A DNA stretch of 8,720 bases from Candidatus Altimarinota bacterium (lineage in GTDB: Bacteria; Patescibacteriota; Gracilibacteria; UBA4473), in contig CAJQJI010000052.1 of the NCBI GenBank assembly GCA_905478675.1, forward strand, positions 1 to 8,720. The letters are read 5' to 3'. The notes under the pieces are model-generated. The model made no database searches. It was given only the letters and a program-made list of their open reading frames with translations, and was not told the origin of the DNA. The position numbers and the translations under genes are program-made. Position 1 is the first letter of the stretch; every line of letters begins with the position of its first letter. Shown piece after piece: positions 5,470 to 8,720 of the stretch.

Positions 5470-5475
5470 TATAAT
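5470..5475 (+). promoter_or_regulatory. -10 box of the TrmB-family regulator gene
   Basis: A perfect TATAAT ends 8 nt before the ATG at 5484, again predicting a leaderless transcript. No convincing -35 box is found at standard spacing. It means the regulator need not depend on read-through from the MATE gene. Confidence 0.5.
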
Positions 5476-5483
5476 CGAAGCTA

Positions 5484-6296
5484 ATGCTAAATAAAATTTT
5501 ACTGTCTTTTGGGCTTAATACTAAACAGCGTTTAGTTTTTAATAAGGTGTTAGAACTGGGAACTCAGCCGGCTTCTAATATTGCCCGCGTTACGGATTTA
5601 CCTCGTAATTCCGTTCGTTTTATTTTGGATGAATTAGTAAAAGATGGCTTATTGGTAAAAGGGAATCGTGGTAATACGCAATATTACACCGTAGAAACCA
5701 AAGAAAATATTATTCGTCACCTGAAGGTTCGAAAACTTCATTTAGATCAACAGCTGGAAACTCAAATTAAGCTCGTAGAAACCTTTGGGGCTGAGTTGAA
5801 TCCTAATGCGCATAAAACTTCGAGTCGACGGCCTAAAATTACGTTTTACGAAGGCACAGACGGATTGGAAAAAGTGTATGAACATACGCTAACGGCTAAA
5901 AATAAGTTTATTCGTTCGTGGGCAAATTTTGATGGTATGCATGAAGCCTTGCCCGATTACTTCGCTAGTTATTACCGTCGTCGACACAAAAAAAAGATTG
6001 CGATTACCTCGATTCACCCCGATTCTAAAATGGCGCGGTTTCGAAAAGATTTAGATGCCGAAGAAGGTCGAGAAAGTATTTTAGTGCCGGCGGAAAAATA
6101 CAGCTGGGTGTCGGGGATTCGCGTGTATGATAATTTTATTAACATTACGTCGTGGAGTGAAAAATTAGGCATTATTATTGAAAGCCCTGAGTTGGCGAAA
6201 TCGATGGCATCTATTTTTGATTTATGTGCAAGAGCCGCTAAAGAGGAGGAAGTGGAATATGAAGCGGCTCTTAAAAAGAAAAAGAAGAAAGATTAA
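5484..6296 (+). CDS. TrmB-family transcriptional regulator
   Basis: A 270-residue regulator. Residues about 10-70 form a winged helix-turn-helix: QRLVFNKVLELGTQPASNIARVTDLPRNSVRFILDELVKDGLLVK, then a wing rich in Gly/Asn (GNRGNTQYYTV). A helical linker (about 73-105) is suited to dimerisation. The C-terminal part opens with KITFYEGTDGLEKVYEHTL (118-136), the usual beginning of the TrmB C-terminal effector-binding domain, and continues through about 250. The protein ends in a lysine run (265-269). TrmB relatives sense sugars or other metabolites in archaea; large unexplored sets occur in candidate-phyla bacteria. Adjacency to the MATE exporter suggests a control pair, but the T-rich region upstream of the downstream NAD operon could equally be its target. 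Effector unknown. Confidence 0.85.
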   Translation: MLNKILLSFGLNTKQRLVFNKVLELGTQPASNIARVTDLPRNSVRFILDELVKDGLLVKGNRGNTQYYTVETKENIIRHLKVRKLHLDQQLETQIKLVETFGAELNPNAHKTSSRRPKITFYEGTDGLEKVYEHTLTAKNKFIRSWANFDGMHEALPDYFASYYRRRHKKKIAITSIHPDSKMARFRKDLDAEEGRESILVPAEKYSWVSGIRVYDNFINITSWSEKLGIIIESPELAKSMASIFDLCARAAKEEEVEYEAALKKKKKKD

Positions 6297-6355
6297 AAAA
6301 CCTAATTTGATTTTTAAGTGAGCTTTTTTATTTACGGTTTTTCTTGTAGTTGTAT

Positions 6356-6473
6356 CTGACAATATTCTTTCGTCAGTTTGGTGTCGACAAAGTGTTTTTG
6401 TCAGTCTGTTTTTTCTTTCTGTTGAAGGGTTTTGCTGTGCTTTTTTCTTTTATTTAAAAGTCTTTTTGTCAGT
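6356..6473 (+). promoter_or_regulatory. T-rich leader with repeated GTCAG words upstream of the NAD operon
   Basis: The 222-bp gap 6297-6518 is strongly T-rich on the plus strand. It contains an inverted pair CTGAC (6356-6360) and GTCAG (6372-6376), the palindrome TGTCGACA (6382-6389), and a 15-bp near-repeat AGTSTTTTTGTCAGT at 6391-6405 and 6459-6473 (one mismatch). The palindrome CTTTTATTTAAAAG (6447-6460) abuts the second copy. These look like protein-binding sites for a regulator of the operon, though T-richness alone produces some similarity. No small gene is supported in this gap. Confidence 0.4.
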
Positions 6474-6482
6474 TTTTTAAGG

Positions 6483-6510
6483 TTTAAATTGAGAGTGTAC
6501 TTCTTAAATA
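6483..6510 (+). promoter_or_regulatory. Candidate promoter of the nicotinamidase operon
   Basis: TTTAAA (6483-6488), a 16-nt spacer and TAAATA (6505-6510), with 8 nt to the ATG at 6519. The boxes are weaker than others in the window, but the spacing repeats the leaderless pattern. Confidence 0.4.
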
Positions 6511-6518
6511 TTTACCTA

Positions 6519-7292
6519 ATGGAAAGAGAAAATACTAATTTCGAAGATCTGCAAGCCATGGTAGATCAAGGGGCCATAGTGATTGGAGCGGATGTTGATA
6601 CGCAGTTTGATTTTGCGAAAGAAGGCGGCGCTTTATATGTAGACACGCCCGCGGAAGTTTTACAAAATTTAGCGTTGTTGACTCAAAAATTTCCTTATCG
6701 CCTTGGGAGTGTGGATAGCCACGCCTATGACGCTTGGGAGTTTACTGAAAACGGCGGTCCTTTTCCGGCACACTGTTTAAAGGGCGAAGCGGGTTGGTTG
6801 AAAATTAATGAAACTCGTTTAGATGAAAAAGGGGCGGTGTTGCCGAAACGTTTTATTCCGATGGCTCAAGGCGATTTAGTGGTGGGGGAAAATAAGGTTG
6901 GAACGGGAAATCGAAACTACGATGCGGATTCGTTTTTTGACGAAGTTATGGGAGGGAAGGGCGTATTTTTTGAGAAAGAAGTCTATTCGGCGTTTTCAAA
7001 CCCATTAGCGGAACCTTATATAGAACGTTTAGTGCAGCGTTTGGGCGGAACGCGTAAGGCGATATTTGCGGTGTTTGGTCATTGCACAGGCGGCTACTGC
7101 GTAGACGCTATGGCGGAAGGGTTGGCCGATCGTGGTTATCAGACATTAATGGTTAATGACGCGGTAGCACCGATTAACTTTGCGCCTGAAGATGGGGCCG
7201 AGCAAAACGGAGCCGAACGTACCCGTTTAATGTGTGAAGCGAAAAACATTACAGAACTTACAACTCAGCAAGTGTTGCGCTTAATTAGATAA
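6519..7292 (+). CDS. pncA: PncA-like nicotinamidase (isochorismatase-fold cysteine hydrolase)
   Basis: A 257-residue enzyme that should hydrolyse nicotinamide to nicotinate and ammonia in the cytoplasm. The catalytic triad is visible: Asp27 (ADVDTQFDF), Lys153 (FFEKEVYSAF) and Cys194 (GHCTGGYCVDAMAEG). The metal site is represented by Asp66 and His68 (VDSHAYDAWEF) and His85 (GPFPAHCLKGEAG); the third histidine of classical PncA appears to be Glu74. The C-terminal Rossmann-like core GYQTLMVNDAVA (207-218) is normal. The frame extends upstream to 6432, but those residues translate T-rich leader, and a promoter-like box ends 8 nt before the ATG at 6519. The next gene starts 13 nt after its stop, forming an NAD operon. 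A related amidohydrolase substrate cannot be excluded, but context favours nicotinamide. Confidence 0.88.
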   Translation: MERENTNFEDLQAMVDQGAIVIGADVDTQFDFAKEGGALYVDTPAEVLQNLALLTQKFPYRLGSVDSHAYDAWEFTENGGPFPAHCLKGEAGWLKINETRLDEKGAVLPKRFIPMAQGDLVVGENKVGTGNRNYDADSFFDEVMGGKGVFFEKEVYSAFSNPLAEPYIERLVQRLGGTRKAIFAVFGHCTGGYCVDAMAEGLADRGYQTLMVNDAVAPINFAPEDGAEQNGAERTRLMCEAKNITELTTQQVLRLIR

Positions 7293-7305
7293 TCTTATTT
7301 AAAAA

Positions 7306-8619
7306 ATGGAAAAAATTACAACTGGTGTCAGTTTAGGCCGATTTAATCCGGTGATGCACAAGGGGCATCAACGAACGATTGAAACGATGATGGCGAATCA
7401 TGGGGCGGAAAATAGTTTAATTATGATTGGTTCTTCAAATAAGTTTGATGAACGAAATCCATTAACTTACCCGCAGCGTCGGCACTTAGCCCAAGTGCTT
7501 TATCCGGAAGTGGAAATTATGCCTTTGCCAGATCAAGCCGAAGGGGATCAGGACTTTTATGAAACCATGCAGGCGTGGCAAAACGCTTTAAAAGCTGAAG
7601 CGGATAAACGGGAAACAGATTTCTGTTTTTACGGCGGCAGTGAGGCCGATGTCAGTTATATGCAACCTGATTTTGAGACGGTTGTAACCGGCCGTTCTGA
7701 GGTTTTGCCTTTCTCTGGAACTCAAGTTCGAGCCGCATTGGAAGGGGCGCAAGCGGACGCTTTGTCTGAAATGATAGATGAACGTGTTTTAGGTTTAATG
7801 ACTCGCTACTACCAGTTTCAGGTGGCGCAGTTGTTGAATCCAGTGAAGCCGTTTGGCCCGTTTCATTTAAACGCTCGTGCGACTAAGCCCGACATTTACC
7901 CAGCCCGTGAGCGTGTTGCCGATGAGCAAGTTTTTTGGGAAGTGTCAGCGCCCGATTATAAGCCCCCTTATTTTGTGGCGCCGAGTGTTCTTAGTAATGA
8001 TAGAACAAAATTTATGAACAACTTGAAGGCGCTTGAAGCGGGTAAAGGTTGGGCGGATCCAGAAAACTGGAAAGAAGGCGCGCTTAATCGTCCAAGTTTT
8101 TTAGGCACTATTCAACGTAGCAAAGAAGGAAAACCTTTGAACCCGATGGGAAGAACGGGGATTGAAGGGCGCGGTTTATTGGGGAAATGGGGCGTTAACT
8201 TAGCGGTTGATAATTTAGTGACTCGTTTAAACCCCGAAACCGGCGCGCTTGAGTTGCTTATTATTCAACGTCCAAGTGGGCACTGGGGTTTCCCTGGTGG
8301 GTTTGTGGATAATGGGGAAGACACGTTGACGGCTTTAGGTCGAGAGTTGCAAGAAGAAACCCATTTAGAAGTGGACATGAGTGAGGCTGAACTGGTCTAC
8401 CAAGGCTACGTTGATAGCAGCCGTAATACGGATAATGCTTGGGTAGAAACCGAAGCGCGACATCATCACCTTGCGGCTGATTTTAATCAAATACCCATGG
8501 CCGGAGACGATGCTCAGGCTGTTGATTGGTTAGATTTATCAGTCGCTAATTGGGCCGATAAACTGCTTGATACTCACGCCCATATTGTAAATGCCTGGCT
8601 TAATAACAAAGATTCTTAA
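7306..8619 (+). CDS. Bifunctional NMN adenylyltransferase / NUDT9-type ADP-ribose pyrophosphatase
   Basis: A 437-residue two-domain enzyme. Residues 5-175 are a NadM-type nucleotidyltransferase: GRFNPVMHKGH (11-21) carries the HxGH motif (18-21), followed by NPLTYPQR (51-58) and the SGTQVR nucleotide-binding motif (137-142). It should make NAD from NMN and ATP. Residues about 188-437 match the whole NUDT9/TRPM2 NUDT9-H module: YPARERVADEQVFWEV (198-213), NPMGRTGIEGRG (279-290), LVTR (304-307) and GYVDSSRNTDNAWVET (367-382). The Nudix box runs from Gly332 to Leu354, with Glu338, Arg346, Glu347, Glu350 and Glu351 all present and His353 replacing the usual late glycine. This half should split ADP-ribose into AMP and ribose 5-phosphate. 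Known NMNAT-Nudix fusions (Synechocystis slr0787 type) are shorter and use a different Nudix family. Confidence 0.92.
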   Translation: MEKITTGVSLGRFNPVMHKGHQRTIETMMANHGAENSLIMIGSSNKFDERNPLTYPQRRHLAQVLYPEVEIMPLPDQAEGDQDFYETMQAWQNALKAEADKRETDFCFYGGSEADVSYMQPDFETVVTGRSEVLPFSGTQVRAALEGAQADALSEMIDERVLGLMTRYYQFQVAQLLNPVKPFGPFHLNARATKPDIYPARERVADEQVFWEVSAPDYKPPYFVAPSVLSNDRTKFMNNLKALEAGKGWADPENWKEGALNRPSFLGTIQRSKEGKPLNPMGRTGIEGRGLLGKWGVNLAVDNLVTRLNPETGALELLIIQRPSGHWGFPGGFVDNGEDTLTALGRELQEETHLEVDMSEAELVYQGYVDSSRNTDNAWVETEARHHHLAADFNQIPMAGDDAQAVDWLDLSVANWADKLLDTHAHIVNAWLNNKDS

Positions 8620-8628
8620 TAATTTAAA

Positions 8629-8720
8629 ATGAGTGAAAGATTATTGGCTGCCGAAAATAAAAACACATACGAGTTGCTTAAACCGTCTGTTCCAGAAACT
8701 TTTATGGAAACCGTGAATGG
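8629..8720 (+). CDS. N-terminal fragment of the third NAD-operon gene (cut by window edge)
   Basis: An ATG at 8629-8631 opens a frame that stays open to the window end, giving 30 residues that begin MSERLLAAENKNTYELLKPS. It starts only 9 nt after the stop of the NMNAT-NUDT9 gene and, like its neighbour, has an A-rich stretch rather than a Shine-Dalgarno site before it, so it is almost certainly the next operon gene. The visible residues are too few and too unlike the familiar start of nicotinate or nicotinamide phosphoribosyltransferases to name the family. Pathway logic predicts a phosphoribosyltransferase at this position, because the nicotinamidase product must be converted to a mononucleotide before adenylation, but this is inference only. 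Confidence 0.65.
   Translation, partial: MSERLLAAENKNTYELLKPSVPETFMETVN

Noticed and set aside
6432..6518. N-terminal extension of the nicotinamidase, which might look like a signal or membrane segment
   Set aside because: It comes from T-rich leader DNA, needs a TTG start, and cytoplasmic PncA enzymes begin close to the ATG at 6519.
1..8720. Alternative genetic code (TGA read as glycine, as in some CPR lineages)
   Set aside because: TGA ends the gene at 3179 in a normal ATGA overlap, and no gene has internal in-frame TGA codons.
1..8720. CRISPR array, toxin-antitoxin pair, transposase or integrase
   Set aside because: No regularly spaced repeats and no protein with such motifs were seen; the direct repeats at 597 and 793 are a single pair.

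Overview
The window looks like a chromosomal piece of a small-genome bacterium, most plausibly from the Patescibacteria/CPR group. That is an inference from gene content, not a phylogenetic result. The signs are a TrmB-type regulator, small DUF5661-like and DUF6500-like proteins, RDD and CNNM membrane proteins, compact gene packing, AT-leaning sequence and an almost complete lack of Shine-Dalgarno sites. The genetic code looks standard: TGA is used as a stop (at 3179-3181), tryptophan is TGG, and no gene needs recoding.

Left part (1-1510). A thioredoxin-like gene and the start of a small membrane-protein gene run leftward out of the window. A promoter overlapping that of thioredoxin drives an intact tRNA-Ser(GGA) to the right. 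The tRNA is followed by a strong hairpin terminator, then about 160 bp of palindromic sequence, then an exact 20-bp copy of the tRNA 3' end. This is the arrangement left by integration of an element into a tRNA gene. A small leftward DUF6500-like gene and a small rightward DUF5661-like gene with its own terminator follow.

Middle part (1597-6296). A CNNM/CorC-type membrane protein meets a leftward three-gene operon (RDD protein, membrane-anchored small protein, VTT/DedA-like protein) tail to tail, with overlapping stop codons. A MATE exporter is divergent from that operon and is followed directly by a TrmB-family regulator.

Right part (6297-8720). After a T-rich leader with repeated GTCAG-containing words comes an NAD-metabolism operon: a PncA-like nicotinamidase, then a two-domain protein joining a nicotinamide-nucleotide adenylyltransferase to a NUDT9/TRPM2-type ADP-ribose pyrophosphatase, then the start of a third, unidentified gene. 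The operon plausibly recycles nicotinamide and destroys ADP-ribose, the by-product of NAD consumption.

A recurring theme is promoter placement. For at least six genes a TATAAT-like -10 box ends only 7-9 nt before the start codon, predicting leaderless mRNAs. This pattern helped choose starts for the nicotinamidase and the DUF6500-like gene. The strongest leads are the NMNAT-NUDT9 fusion, the tRNA-Ser-linked palindromic element and the leaderless architecture.
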